This document shows positions 18,359 to 26,920 of a DNA stretch of 61,788 bases, piece by piece. A program made the position numbers and the translations under genes. The number at the start of each line of letters is the position of its first letter. Within the stretch, counting starts at the first letter, position 1. The notes beneath the pieces are model-generated. The model made no database searches and was not told where the DNA came from. It was given only the letters and a program-made list of their open reading frames with translations. Origin of the DNA: an uncultured Prevotellaceae bacterium (GTDB lineage: Bacteria > Bacteroidota > Bacteroidia > Bacteroidales > Bacteroidaceae); contig CAMVOK010000020.1 in assembly GCA_947169115.1 (NCBI GenBank), positions 1-61,788 of the forward strand. The letters run 5' to 3'.

Positions 18359-19636
18359 TTAACGTACCATCTCGCGACACAGAGCATCCTGGAAGATGCG
18401 ACTTTCGGCCACGGGGGAGTTTTCGTTGATAATGGAGAAGATGAGCCAGCGGCCGTCGGCGGTCTTGGCATAGCCGGCAAGGGAAGAAAGGCCAATGGTG
18501 GTAAGGGTACCTGTCTTTACGAAAATACGATTGCGGTATAGGGGAGCCGACATGCGACCCAGCAGGGAGCCGTGACGCACGGGGTGAGCTGGTGTGGCTA
18601 AAGCTTCATCGAGCAGGACACGTCGCATGTCCTCACGTTCCCACGCGTATGCCAGAAGACGTACAAGAAAATCGGCCGTCAGGCGGTTGTCAGGTGAAAG
18701 TCCACTACCATCGTTTACCACAAAACCCGTGTGGTCTCCTCCCACCCTGTTCAGCAGGATGGGCACCCACCAGTCTTCGGACAAACTGAACATAGGCAGA
18801 TGGTCTGCCGTACGGTGGAGGTGTCCATAGAGTCCGTCGGCCTTAATGTTACTACTGTGTATGAGCATCGGAGCCAGCACCTCGCGAAGGGGCGTTTCGT
18901 GGCGATAGATAACATTTTCGTCTGCATCGACATGTTCCACCTCGCACCTCACCACACTTACACCCTTGGCTGCTAACAGGTAGTTGAGGTCCTTCTCTAT
19001 ACGTTCCCTGCCCTTGAGAAGAATGGGAAGCTTGTTGTAGGGAATGTCCCAAGTGGCTGCCGTGGAATGGGCTTTTAGGGTGTCATCCCTCATTAAATAA
19101 AGCTCTATATCCCCCTCTATACGCCGAATACCTTTTCTATAGATGGCATCAACCATGGGCTGTAGGGTTTCCACCATGGGATCGTCATCGAGTTGGAATG
19201 TCAGTGTTCCTCGGAATGTATTGCCCTGCTGCTCCCCACGAGCTACAACCTGCGTCGTATAACAATGGTTCACCTCAAGAATATCCATAGCCCCAACAGC
19301 AGTCAGCAGTTTCAAGCAGGAAGCAGGAGGAGCCAGACGATTGGCATGACGACTATAGACCACCGAACGAGAGGCTATGTCATAGACCTCCAGGGAGATG
19401 GTGGCTGTGTCGAGCCGCTGGGGGATTTGGAAGAGGTGGTCTATACGTTCGCGTATTGTTGTCAGAGATGCAGGAGCCTCATCTGCTACAACTTCCTCCT
19501 TCTGTTCCTTGAAATCCTTCAGGTTTATAAAGTCCTTGCCAAAGACAAACAGACAAATCAGGATTGGTACTGCAATAATCAATGCACAACCTCTCCTGAC
19601 ACTTTTTTTCAACCGACGACGCTTCTTCTTAGCCAT
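18359..19636 (-). CDS. D-alanyl-D-alanine carboxypeptidase/endopeptidase, PBP4 type (peptidase S13)
   Basis: About 425 residues starting MAKKKRRRLKKSVRRG, a strongly basic N-region before a signal anchor (CALIIAVPILICLFVFG). The three penicillin-binding motifs are present: SxxK in PPASCLKLLTAVGAMD, SxN in HSSNIKADGLYGHLHR and KTG in VKTGTLTTIGLSSLAGYA. The enzyme trims or cleaves peptidoglycan cross-links in the periplasm. The start codon lies inside the end of the Ccs gene (8-bp overlap), making it the last gene of the large minus-strand operon. It is a little shorter than typical DacB. Confidence 0.9.
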   Translation of the reverse strand: MAKKKRRRLKKSVRRGCALIIAVPILICLFVFGKDFINLKDFKEQKEEVVADEAPASLTTIRERIDHLFQIPQRLDTATISLEVYDIASRSVVYSRHANRLAPPASCLKLLTAVGAMDILEVNHCYTTQVVARGEQQGNTFRGTLTFQLDDDPMVETLQPMVDAIYRKGIRRIEGDIELYLMRDDTLKAHSTAATWDIPYNKLPILLKGRERIEKDLNYLLAAKGVSVVRCEVEHVDADENVIYRHETPLREVLAPMLIHSSNIKADGLYGHLHRTADHLPMFSLSEDWWVPILLNRVGGDHTGFVVNDGSGLSPDNRLTADFLVRLLAYAWEREDMRRVLLDEALATPAHPVRHGSLLGRMSAPLYRNRIFVKTGTLTTIGLSSLAGYAKTADGRWLIFSIINENSPVAESRIFQDALCREMVR

Positions 19637-20894
19637 AACTATGCATGCCTCCAAGGAAATAGTTCACACCGAAATAAGTCATCAACAACGAAAGCAAAGC
19701 CAATAGGCTATATATGCGATAGTTCCGCATGGAACGGAACCATGGCAGACTTTTCTCATGCAATGGCAGACTATATATCAACAGGGTGACAAGTGCCCAA
19801 CTCTCCTTAGGATCCCAACTCCAGTAGGTGCCCCACGATACATTGGCCCAGACGGCACCGAGGAAGATGCCTGTTGCCAACAGGAACACAGCCGGACGCA
19901 ACACCTCGCGGCGTACGATACTTACAACCAACAGAATATAGCTGAGCATGATGGTTCCAACATGGAAAAAGAGATAGGGAGAACGCAAGATGGGAACCAA
20001 AGGGCTCATGCAAATGGCTATCACCATATACGATGCCATAAGTGTTCCACAAATAGCCAATAGAAGAGTTGAACTTTGAACTTTGAACATTCTCGCACAG
20101 CGAGCGTAGCCCCTTCGGGTCGTCCGATTTCTTGGACAAGCCAAGCGTAGGCCTTCGGCCGTCCGGTTAAAACTTTGAACTTTGAACTTTGAACTTTGAA
20201 CTTCCCCTCTGGGAGGGTCGTAGTAGGTCTTCTTTTTCACAGAAATCCAAACCATGCTCACGGCCAATAGCAAGTAGCCAGCATACGTGATAGCTGTTCC
20301 CCAAGGGTCATAACTGACCGTGAAGACACTTCCCTCGCAGTCCTCGTCAAATGATGTCTGATAGATTCGATAACCTTTGACCCTACCAATGTGGTTCATG
20401 GAGATAGTGGACTCTTTCTTTCCTGCCTTGGTGGCAATAACCACATCGCTGACATAATCGCTGGGCGTAACGCCATCTGCGTCATACAAAACCTTGAATT
20501 CCCTGAGAGCCAAATAAAAGGGCATATCCTCCATCATGGTATATAAGCCCTGCCCGTCCTTCACCCAATAGGAATGGGTGGCCTCTCCCTCACGCAGATG
20601 AACCATACCCCGACGGCTGGTGACATGGGTAACAAATGCCCCCATCAGGATGACAAGAAGACTGATGTGCAACACCATGACCGAGAGATTTCTCCACATC
20701 TTCTTTTTAATCAGAAGCAGGAAACCTGTAACTGCCGTCAATGCCCAAAGAAGAACGAACCACCATGCTCCGTAAATATGCTGCAAGGCATAGTGGGAAC
20801 CATGGCGCTTTTCAACGTATGTGGCCGTGGCGATAACCACCACGGCCAACAATATCAATAGGAAGGGAAGTTTAGAAAGTACGGAACGCTTCAT
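19629..20894 (-). CDS. Cytochrome c biogenesis protein, ResB-like/CcsA-like
   Basis: A 421-residue polytopic membrane protein starting MKRSVLSKLPFLLIL. The N-terminal half resembles ResB (TM helices, then a periplasmic domain with SYWVKDGQGLYTMMEDMPFY). The C-terminal half is CcsA-like, with the WWD-type heme-handling motif WGTYWSWDPKESW and conserved His in FFHVG, LPLHEK and GGMHSYG. These proteins export heme and attach it to CxxCH cytochromes, two of which are encoded upstream in the same operon. Residues about 227-280, in a cytoplasmic loop between helices, are encoded wholly by repeats (20056-20216), an insertion not expected in the family. Overlaps both neighbouring genes. Confidence 0.82.
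   Translation of the reverse strand: MKRSVLSKLPFLLILLAVVVIATATYVEKRHGSHYALQHIYGAWWFVLLWALTAVTGFLLLIKKKMWRNLSVMVLHISLLVILMGAFVTHVTSRRGMVHLREGEATHSYWVKDGQGLYTMMEDMPFYLALREFKVLYDADGVTPSDYVSDVVIATKAGKKESTISMNHIGRVKGYRIYQTSFDEDCEGSVFTVSYDPWGTAITYAGYLLLAVSMVWISVKKKTYYDPPRGEVQSSKFKVQSFNRTAEGLRLACPRNRTTRRGYARCARMFKVQSSTLLLAICGTLMASYMVIAICMSPLVPILRSPYLFFHVGTIMLSYILLVVSIVRREVLRPAVFLLATGIFLGAVWANVSWGTYWSWDPKESWALVTLLIYSLPLHEKSLPWFRSMRNYRIYSLLALLSLLMTYFGVNYFLGGMHSYG
20056..20216. repeat. Composite repeat insertion inside the Ccs gene
   Basis: Runs of GAACTTT heptamers (20069-20090 and 20166-20200) flank two inverted copies of the GTAATCGG-type element (20092-20165). A CTTCCCCTCTGGGAGGG piece of the palindromic family follows. 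All of it is read through in frame as about 54 residues (VQSSKFKVQS, NRTAEGLRLACPRNRTTRRG). Confidence 0.85.
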
Positions 20895-22011
20895 TCTTGT
20901 TTTCCTTGACAGCCACACACTCCATCTCAATGAGCCATGTAGGGCGACAGACAGGAGCCAGGGTGATAACTGTGGGTATATCGGGGAAACGCTCACGGAA
21001 CATTTCACTCACTACAGCATAGTCGCCCGTGTCACGCAGATATACAACGAGGTGCATTACATTGGAAAAGTCCATGCCACCCTCGCGGAGCAACATCTCC
21101 ACGTTCTCCCACATGCGTTGGGTTTGTTGGCGAATATCACCCACATGCACAACCTCTCCCTTGTTGTTGATACTAGCCGTGCCGGAGATGAATATGTGGT
21201 TGCGGTCGCCATACTCCATGCGTGTGCCACGTTCAAAGGTTACCCCATATTCGTATGTCGGATTCAGGTGGGTCTTAGCATAGAGATAACGCTGCTGACT
21301 GGGTTCGAAACCCGTCAGTGCATATGTACCCAGTTGGATGAGAGCCTTGGTCTCGGCAGGTCCGCCACCGATGCCCGTAGAGGCAATGTAATGGGTTTCG
21401 GGGGTCAAACCCTGTTCCACAAAATTCTCGCGACGGGCACGCACCAACCCTGCATACTGGGTATCCACGTCACGGACAAAGAACCACGTGCGAATGCAGT
21501 TGTCAGCCAGTGTAGCTCCAAACTTCTGGAGCATTTGCTCGTATTCCCGAAGTATGGTTTCGGTCTGCTGTGCACTATCGCCTTCGGTACTGGTCATACC
21601 CATGCGCCAAATGTGGCGATAGCCATTATGGCTGGCCACAATGGCACCCTGCTCGGTGGTGATGTCCTGACCACTGGTCAGGTAGAGCCAGACGGCCACC
21701 TTTGAACCATCAAGAGGTTGTTGCTGAATACAGGAGATAGCCACGTTAGACTCCTGCCGCATAAAGGGTTGTTGGTTTGTACTGTCGGAAAGGAAATAAC
21801 GCTTGAGAACATATTGCGCACCCTCAAAACCAGACATCGAGGGAAGTCGGTCTTCGGCCTCATAGATACGGCGAATCTGACCCTCGAAAGACTCCCTGCG
21901 GCTGTCAACATGCAACATCACATGATGCTCTGTTACCCCCTTCCCGGGACAGAACGATGCCACCTCCGCGCTTACTCCTATATCCTCTAAATATAAGGTA
22001 TTATAATTCAT
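20872..22011 (-). CDS. RidA/YjgF-superfamily protein, large form
   Basis: About 379 residues starting MNYNTLYLEDIGVSAEVASF. The C-terminal region (about 250-375) matches the RidA/YjgF/UK114 fold: HIFISGTASINNKGEVVHVG, QQTQRMWENVEMLLREGGMD and MHLVVYLRDTGDYAVVSEM with a closing TVITLAPVCRPTWLIEMECVAV. The N-terminal half is also RidA-like but less conserved. Small RidA proteins hydrolyse reactive enamines/imines; this double-length type is uncharacterised. A start at the ATG (22011) is preferred to an upstream TTG. A TAATTTTG box at 22025-22018 is very close to the start. It sits inside the heme/iron operon, where its role is unclear. Confidence 0.75.
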   Translation of the reverse strand: MNYNTLYLEDIGVSAEVASFCPGKGVTEHHVMLHVDSRRESFEGQIRRIYEAEDRLPSMSGFEGAQYVLKRYFLSDSTNQQPFMRQESNVAISCIQQQPLDGSKVAVWLYLTSGQDITTEQGAIVASHNGYRHIWRMGMTSTEGDSAQQTETILREYEQMLQKFGATLADNCIRTWFFVRDVDTQYAGLVRARRENFVEQGLTPETHYIASTGIGGGPAETKALIQLGTYALTGFEPSQQRYLYAKTHLNPTYEYGVTFERGTRMEYGDRNHIFISGTASINNKGEVVHVGDIRQQTQRMWENVEMLLREGGMDFSNVMHLVVYLRDTGDYAVVSEMFRERFPDIPTVITLAPVCRPTWLIEMECVAVKENKNEAFRTF

Positions 22012-22075
22012 AGCGTGCAAAATTACAAAATAATTATGACATTGCTTTTACTTTTTAATCTTAAATTTCTAATTT

Positions 22076-22843
22076 TTAATCTATCAGTGTCCCTATCCAC
22101 TCGTCAATGAGTTGGAGCACCTCCTTGAGGTTTTCCTTGAACTGGCTGCTCACAACTTCGGTGTGGTTGTAATGAAGAATGTCCTCGCCACCCTCATTGA
22201 GTATTTGGTGCAGCAACGAATTCTCTGCATCACCGCTCTTGACACGAGTCATACCCTCCTTACGCGTACTGGGTACATCCACAAGATTAGACCGTGCCTG
22301 TCCCTCAGTCAGGTTCAAGTTGGCTGCACTGCGCCCGTTTCCACCATGACATTGGATGCAAGCCACATCAAACAACCCTCGTTGTAAGGCACCCATATAT
22401 CCCACATCGACGACTCCCAAGTCCATGCGTATGGTATCGCGTGTGTTCTCATAGTCGGCCATGTTCACACTGGCCAAGGTGATGATGCGTTCGCGCAACC
22501 GATTGGTAACAGCCAGTTCCACCGTGTTGACATCATCGTCCAAATGAGAGAGCACCAATGTAACCTGCGTATTGTCGGCCGTTGTATTTGGCAACGTGCG
22601 CACAACGCGAGCATAATTGTCTCCCAAGGCAAAGGCAGCCAACGAAATGGCATACTGGCTCTTCCACGAGTCTATGCCCGAAAGTGTGGCTGTCAGCTTC
22701 ACTGTATGGCCAAGGTCGGCTGTGGAGAGTTCCTGCTCTGCGATGTCACCCGAATCACACGAAGCAAGCATCATAGCAATGCATAATGCGAAATGCATAA
22801 TGCATAATGGCCTATGCATCCACTTGTTTATTTTATTTTTCAT
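22076..22843 (-). CDS. c-type cytochrome lipoprotein
   Basis: A 255-residue lipoprotein. Its signal peptide (LCIMHFALCIAMMLASC, lipobox Cys about residue 29) is encoded by TTATGCA-type heptamer repeats (22778-22812). A single heme-attachment motif CIQCHGG occurs at about residue 167 and is followed by cytochrome-like sequence with GEDILHYNH. It is probably an outer-membrane or periplasmic electron carrier. The operon also encodes a di-heme oxidoreductase and the Ccs maturation protein it would need. The residues between the lipobox and the heme site (30-160) show no known domain. Confidence 0.75.
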   Translation of the reverse strand: MKNKINKWMHRPLCIMHFALCIAMMLASCDSGDIAEQELSTADLGHTVKLTATLSGIDSWKSQYAISLAAFALGDNYARVVRTLPNTTADNTQVTLVLSHLDDDVNTVELAVTNRLRERIITLASVNMADYENTRDTIRMDLGVVDVGYMGALQRGLFDVACIQCHGGNGRSAANLNLTEGQARSNLVDVPSTRKEGMTRVKSGDAENSLLHQILNEGGEDILHYNHTEVVSSQFKENLKEVLQLIDEWIGTLID

Positions 22844-22881
22844 ATTCTTAAATTATTATGCATTATGCATTGTGCATTAAC

Positions 22882-24129
22882 TTAGAAACTGAACTGGAGT
22901 TGCAGGGAGGCATGGTGGGTGCTGATGCCAAGGTCATCGTTGTCGCGGTCGAGCTGAGTCTCATGGCCATATCTACCCGTAAACTGATACATGGCCGAGA
23001 GTTTCAGATGAACCTTCGGAATGTAGTAGTTGCAAACCAGTGCCGGCATGTTCAGGAAACCATCCTTCTTGGAACTGTTACGGTCCACAAAGTCATAACG
23101 AAGACCAAGTTGCACCGTGGGAACGACAAAGTAGCCCACCTGACCGTATGCTCCCCAGTAATTGAAGGTGTCATCTATCTTCTGGCGTTTCGTAAATCCG
23201 ACATGCATCCAATAGGCTTCGGCTCCCACGTACCAACGATTATAGAGCATGGCAAACTCAGCCCCCAAACGAGCATCATTAGTACTTTCGCTCTCGCTCT
23301 CCACGTTCAAACCCCCAGAGATACCGAACAGCATGTGACGCCCTTTGAGCATACGGGCATTACCCTGCGTCATGGGCATCTGTCCCCAAGGCATAAAGGT
23401 TAGCCGACCGGCATAGAGGAGGGAAGGGATGTGCCAGTCGTCGGAGAGCGTCTTCGTGGCTCCATTCACGGCCGAACCACTTCCATTCCACAGTCCTGCC
23501 TCGTAACCCATAAGCCATTGCGAACCACGCTTCAGCGAAGTCGCTCCATGGAACTCAACACCTACGTCAAAACCCGTGCCGATGTTTGGTGTTACGGCGT
23601 TCAGGACATGTGGCATAATAGTCGTGGCTGTTAACGATGTGGGCAATAAAGGGAATAGCGTTTCGCCCAATGTGGTCAGATAGGCATGGGTGAAGGGTGT
23701 CTTGAACTTACCGGCACGGAAGCGTGCGGCTGGCGAGATGCTGTAATCGACCCACGCCTGTTGTAGGATTTCGGCTCCCTTGGCAGCAGCGTTGATGCTG
23801 AGGTTATAGTCTAACTTGCCAAAGGTCTTACCCGTAAAACCCAATATGGCGTAAGGCATGGCAAATCCCGAGTTGGCTACGTTGTCTTGATTGTAAGCCT
23901 TGTCCAAGCCCTCGTCATCGTAATAGTTGAACTGACCACGGGTCTGGAGCATCAGATAGGGCTTGAAAACAAACTTGCCGTCCTTCGACTGTAGCGTAAA
24001 ACCTCGGTCGTCGGCAATACCCAGCACACCATTCTCCATGTCAATACGTAACGAATCCTGCGCCTGCACTAATCCCGAAATAGAAAATAACAAATAATAG
24101 ATAACAAATAAAGTTCTTCTCATGTTCAA
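22882..24129 (-). CDS. Phosphate-selective porin O/P-like outer-membrane protein
   Basis: A 415-residue barrel with signal peptide MNMRRTLFVIYYLLFSISGLVQAQ, whose core is encoded by heptamers (24077-24113). The barrel shows family features: YAILGFTGKTFGKLDYNLSI, RFRAGKFKTPFTHAYLT, MPHVLNAVTPNIGTGFDVG and a C-terminal strand ending ASLQLQFSF. OprO/P-like porins in Bacteroidetes are not limited to phosphate, and here the operon suggests an iron- or heme-linked substrate. It lies 26 bp downstream of the di-heme oxidoreductase gene. Confidence 0.8.
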   Translation of the reverse strand: MNMRRTLFVIYYLLFSISGLVQAQDSLRIDMENGVLGIADDRGFTLQSKDGKFVFKPYLMLQTRGQFNYYDDEGLDKAYNQDNVANSGFAMPYAILGFTGKTFGKLDYNLSINAAAKGAEILQQAWVDYSISPAARFRAGKFKTPFTHAYLTTLGETLFPLLPTSLTATTIMPHVLNAVTPNIGTGFDVGVEFHGATSLKRGSQWLMGYEAGLWNGSGSAVNGATKTLSDDWHIPSLLYAGRLTFMPWGQMPMTQGNARMLKGRHMLFGISGGLNVESESESTNDARLGAEFAMLYNRWYVGAEAYWMHVGFTKRQKIDDTFNYWGAYGQVGYFVVPTVQLGLRYDFVDRNSSKKDGFLNMPALVCNYYIPKVHLKLSAMYQFTGRYGHETQLDRDNDDLGISTHHASLQLQFSF

Positions 24130-24155
24130 ATGTCAATTATAAATTATCAATTTAA

Positions 24156-25694
24156 TCACAGACTTTCCAGAAATTTCACAAGGGCAGAGCGGTCGTCTTT
24201 AGGCATTTGCATGAACAAGTTTTTCGAGGCTTCGCCCTCGCCGCCATGCCAAAGTATGGCTTCCTGCAGATTGCGGGCACGACCGTCGTGCAGGAAGTAG
24301 GTATGGGCATTCACCTTCTCCTGCAGACCAATGCCCCAAAGTGGAGTCGTGCGCCACTCGTTACCACGAGCCAGACCGCTGACATAGTTGTCGTTCAACC
24401 CCACGCCCATAATCTCGCTACCCATATCATGCAATAGGTAATCGCTGTAGGGATGGATAGTCTGGCCTCCCAGCCAAGGCAGCTCAGTACCGTTGAGCAA
24501 GGTGGCTCCTCGTGGACGGGTATGGAGGGTGGTGACATGACACAGATGGCATTTTGCTTCGTAGAATTTCTGTTCGCCTATAGCCACCATCTGCCGTTCA
24601 GTGATGGTTTTCCCCTTATAAGTAACAGGCGTGCTCACCGAACCCAATCGTCGGGCAGGAACACCCAAGCCATGGAGATAGTAGTCAACGTCTTCCATGT
24701 CTTCGGTCGAAATCTCCAATTTGTCGTAGAGCAGGCCCATCATCGAGCCCTCCTGCATCTGCCGTTGTCCCTCACAGATTTCCTCGGGGTATCGACTGTT
24801 GGTCACGCCCATGTCGCTACTAAAACCTAACTCCACGGTAAGATCGGCATGCTGGGCCTTATTCCCCGAAAGTCCCAGACATAGCCGTCCACGTTCCGTG
24901 ATGTAGTTACAGCGTCCAGAGATACCATATTCTGGGTAGTTCGACTTCGCCGCCAGTGCCTCTATTTCCTCTGGGTCGAGAGCCATCATCTGTCCCATAC
25001 CCACGTGTCGCAGAGGAATGCGCACGGTGCAAAAAAGGTCTTCGGGACGAATGGGTTGGTCGGTATCCCGGTAGTTGGGTTGATACCAGTCGGTAACCGT
25101 ATATTGAGGATAGACCAATTCGTAGGACTCACCATCTGGGAACTGGAACGACTGGCTATGCCAGCGACATTCCAACTTGCCCTCGGCCGTCACGCCCATG
25201 ATACTCTGGTCGTGGATAACACGGCCGTAGTTCTGGAAGAAAGCCCCGTTTTTACGAGTCACATACACAAGCATTGACGAGAATCCGTACTGCCCACTTC
25301 CATAGACGGGCGTACCATTGGGGTCGGTGCCTGTCTGTGTCCACAAGGCAGGCTTGGTGCGCCCGGCATTGCGGTGGCACGAACCACAGGAATATCCAGC
25401 ATAGACAGGACCAAGGCCGTTACCCGAATTCATGGGATTGTCGTAAAGACGGTCGCCATGGGTAAAACGCTTGGAGTTAGCCGGAATGTTGGCCACCCAG
25501 TCGGCATCGGTATCATAGGCATAACTGGAGTTCTTGAACACCGTGCTGGTACCTGCCGAAAGAACAAAGCCTTCAGGCACCTCCATGTCCCGAATATCAC
25601 GGATTTCCGAAACGTCATCATTCTCACAGCCCCAAAAGACCGTGAGAATGAAGAACAATAGCATGTATGAAAGAGTTTTTTCAGGCTTCAGCAT
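24156..25694 (-). CDS. Di-heme oxidoreductase family (DUF1111-type) lipoprotein
   Basis: About 512 residues from MLKPEKTLSYMLLFFILTVFWGC, a lipoprotein signal peptide. Two heme motifs are visible: CGSCHRNAG (about residue 95) and CHLCHVT (about 380). Other blocks typical of the family are GNGLGPVYAGYSC, DLFCTVRIPLRHVGMGQMMA and HTYFLHDGRARNLQEAILWHGGE. These periplasmic proteins are usually encoded next to imelysin genes. The open frame reaches a TTG at 25700, but the ATG at 25694 is preferred. ATTATCA heptamers fill the 23-bp gap to the imelysin gene and run into its start region. Confidence 0.85.
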   Translation of the reverse strand: MLKPEKTLSYMLLFFILTVFWGCENDDVSEIRDIRDMEVPEGFVLSAGTSTVFKNSSYAYDTDADWVANIPANSKRFTHGDRLYDNPMNSGNGLGPVYAGYSCGSCHRNAGRTKPALWTQTGTDPNGTPVYGSGQYGFSSMLVYVTRKNGAFFQNYGRVIHDQSIMGVTAEGKLECRWHSQSFQFPDGESYELVYPQYTVTDWYQPNYRDTDQPIRPEDLFCTVRIPLRHVGMGQMMALDPEEIEALAAKSNYPEYGISGRCNYITERGRLCLGLSGNKAQHADLTVELGFSSDMGVTNSRYPEEICEGQRQMQEGSMMGLLYDKLEISTEDMEDVDYYLHGLGVPARRLGSVSTPVTYKGKTITERQMVAIGEQKFYEAKCHLCHVTTLHTRPRGATLLNGTELPWLGGQTIHPYSDYLLHDMGSEIMGVGLNDNYVSGLARGNEWRTTPLWGIGLQEKVNAHTYFLHDGRARNLQEAILWHGGEGEASKNLFMQMPKDDRSALVKFLESL

Positions 25695-25717
25695 TATCAA
25701 TTATCAATTGTCCATTA

Positions 25718-26893
25718 TCAATTGGCATACGTACGAGTCTTACCGTCCTTGAACAACAGAAACTCCAGCGTATGGAATCCGCGCACGTTCTGTACGGCCT
25801 CAATGTCCTCGTTTTCCTCGTCGTATTCACCCTCCCACTTTATCAATTCCTCTATCTTACCGCTTTCCATAACCTCCTTGATGGCATCAACGTCCAAAGG
25901 CCAAGAGTCCATGTTGGGGTCGAGACCCAGGTCAGCCACAGGACCAAAGAGGAAAGCCTCACTGGTTTCCCATGGTTCGCGAGCTTCAATCCATTTGTCG
26001 GCAGCAGCCTTAAAAGTAGCCGTCGAGGGTTGATTGCTCAAGGTTACGATACTCTGTTTCAGTTCTGCTGTGCGTGTTACAAGGTCGGCGTATGTGGGCA
26101 AAACCACTTGATCTACGTATGTCTGTACAATCTGGTCGAGTTCTGCGTCCTCGGCATTGGCACTTATGAAACTGGTAAGGTCTTTTTGTAACACGTCAAC
26201 TAAAGCAGCACAGGCATTCTGAGCCACAATAACCGAAGCATTTCCGATGTGGCTGCGGAAGGGAGAGGCCATACCCTTGATGGCATTGTAAGCAGCCTCA
26301 ATTTTACCCTTTACGTCAGCATACAGGTCGGCATTCTTGGCTTTAGTGAAGGCTGCCAACGAGTGTACAGCCTCGGTGTTGTTTCGTGTTCCGTTAAAAG
26401 CATTGCGGATGCTGAGGATGTTATTAGAATAGTCGTCAATGGAGTGCCAACTATACCACGATTCTACAGCATAGACTGCCTCGGTGTACTTACCCTTCTC
26501 CCAAAGGTCCCGGGGTTCGCCAATCTTGGCCGTGCCCACCTCTCCGGCGATGTCCACACAGCCATCTACAATCTGCTGAACACAGGCTGCCGAACTCTTG
26601 TACTCCCCGCCAAAGGTCTTGAATGTCTGGGCGTATGCCTCACCATCGTTGTAACTTACTGACCATGCGTCGTTCAGGTCACTGGCATCCTTGGCCAGCA
26701 GATTTGCCACAGCAGTGGCATACTGTGTCCAAGTTGTAATGTTATCGCTGGTCACATCAATGTTGTTTTCCTCAATGGTCACTTCCGAAGTTCCCTCGGG
26801 CATGGTCATTTTCTTGTCCTCATTGTCATCATCACAAGCTGTGAATCCCAGGCTCATGGCTGTGAGAGCCGTCATAAAAATGTACTTTTTCAT
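25718..26893 (-). CDS. Imelysin-family (peptidase M75-like) lipoprotein
   Basis: A 391-residue lipoprotein (MKKYIFMTALTAMSLGFTAC, lipobox Cys 20). The helical body carries the imelysin signature GxHxxE as VRGFHTLEFLLF (about residue 375), together with WYSWHSIDDYSNNILSIRNAF and APREPWETSEAFLFGPVAD-like sequence near residue 325. Imelysin-like proteins (ICMP, EfeO, IrpA) bind iron and take part in its uptake rather than in proteolysis. Its neighbours (two porins, di-heme oxidoreductase and cytochrome c) support an envelope iron-acquisition role. Confidence 0.88.
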   Translation of the reverse strand: MKKYIFMTALTAMSLGFTACDDDNEDKKMTMPEGTSEVTIEENNIDVTSDNITTWTQYATAVANLLAKDASDLNDAWSVSYNDGEAYAQTFKTFGGEYKSSAACVQQIVDGCVDIAGEVGTAKIGEPRDLWEKGKYTEAVYAVESWYSWHSIDDYSNNILSIRNAFNGTRNNTEAVHSLAAFTKAKNADLYADVKGKIEAAYNAIKGMASPFRSHIGNASVIVAQNACAALVDVLQKDLTSFISANAEDAELDQIVQTYVDQVVLPTYADLVTRTAELKQSIVTLSNQPSTATFKAAADKWIEAREPWETSEAFLFGPVADLGLDPNMDSWPLDVDAIKEVMESGKIEELIKWEGEYDEENEDIEAVQNVRGFHTLEFLLFKDGKTRTYAN

Positions 26894-26920
26894 AGTGTAT
26901 TAATTATGTTTTAATAGTAT

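Noticed and set aside
21295..21325. tRNA T-arm-like sequence GGGTTCGAAACCC
   Set aside because: It is a palindrome within the RidA-like coding sequence, and no cloverleaf or CCA end fits around it.
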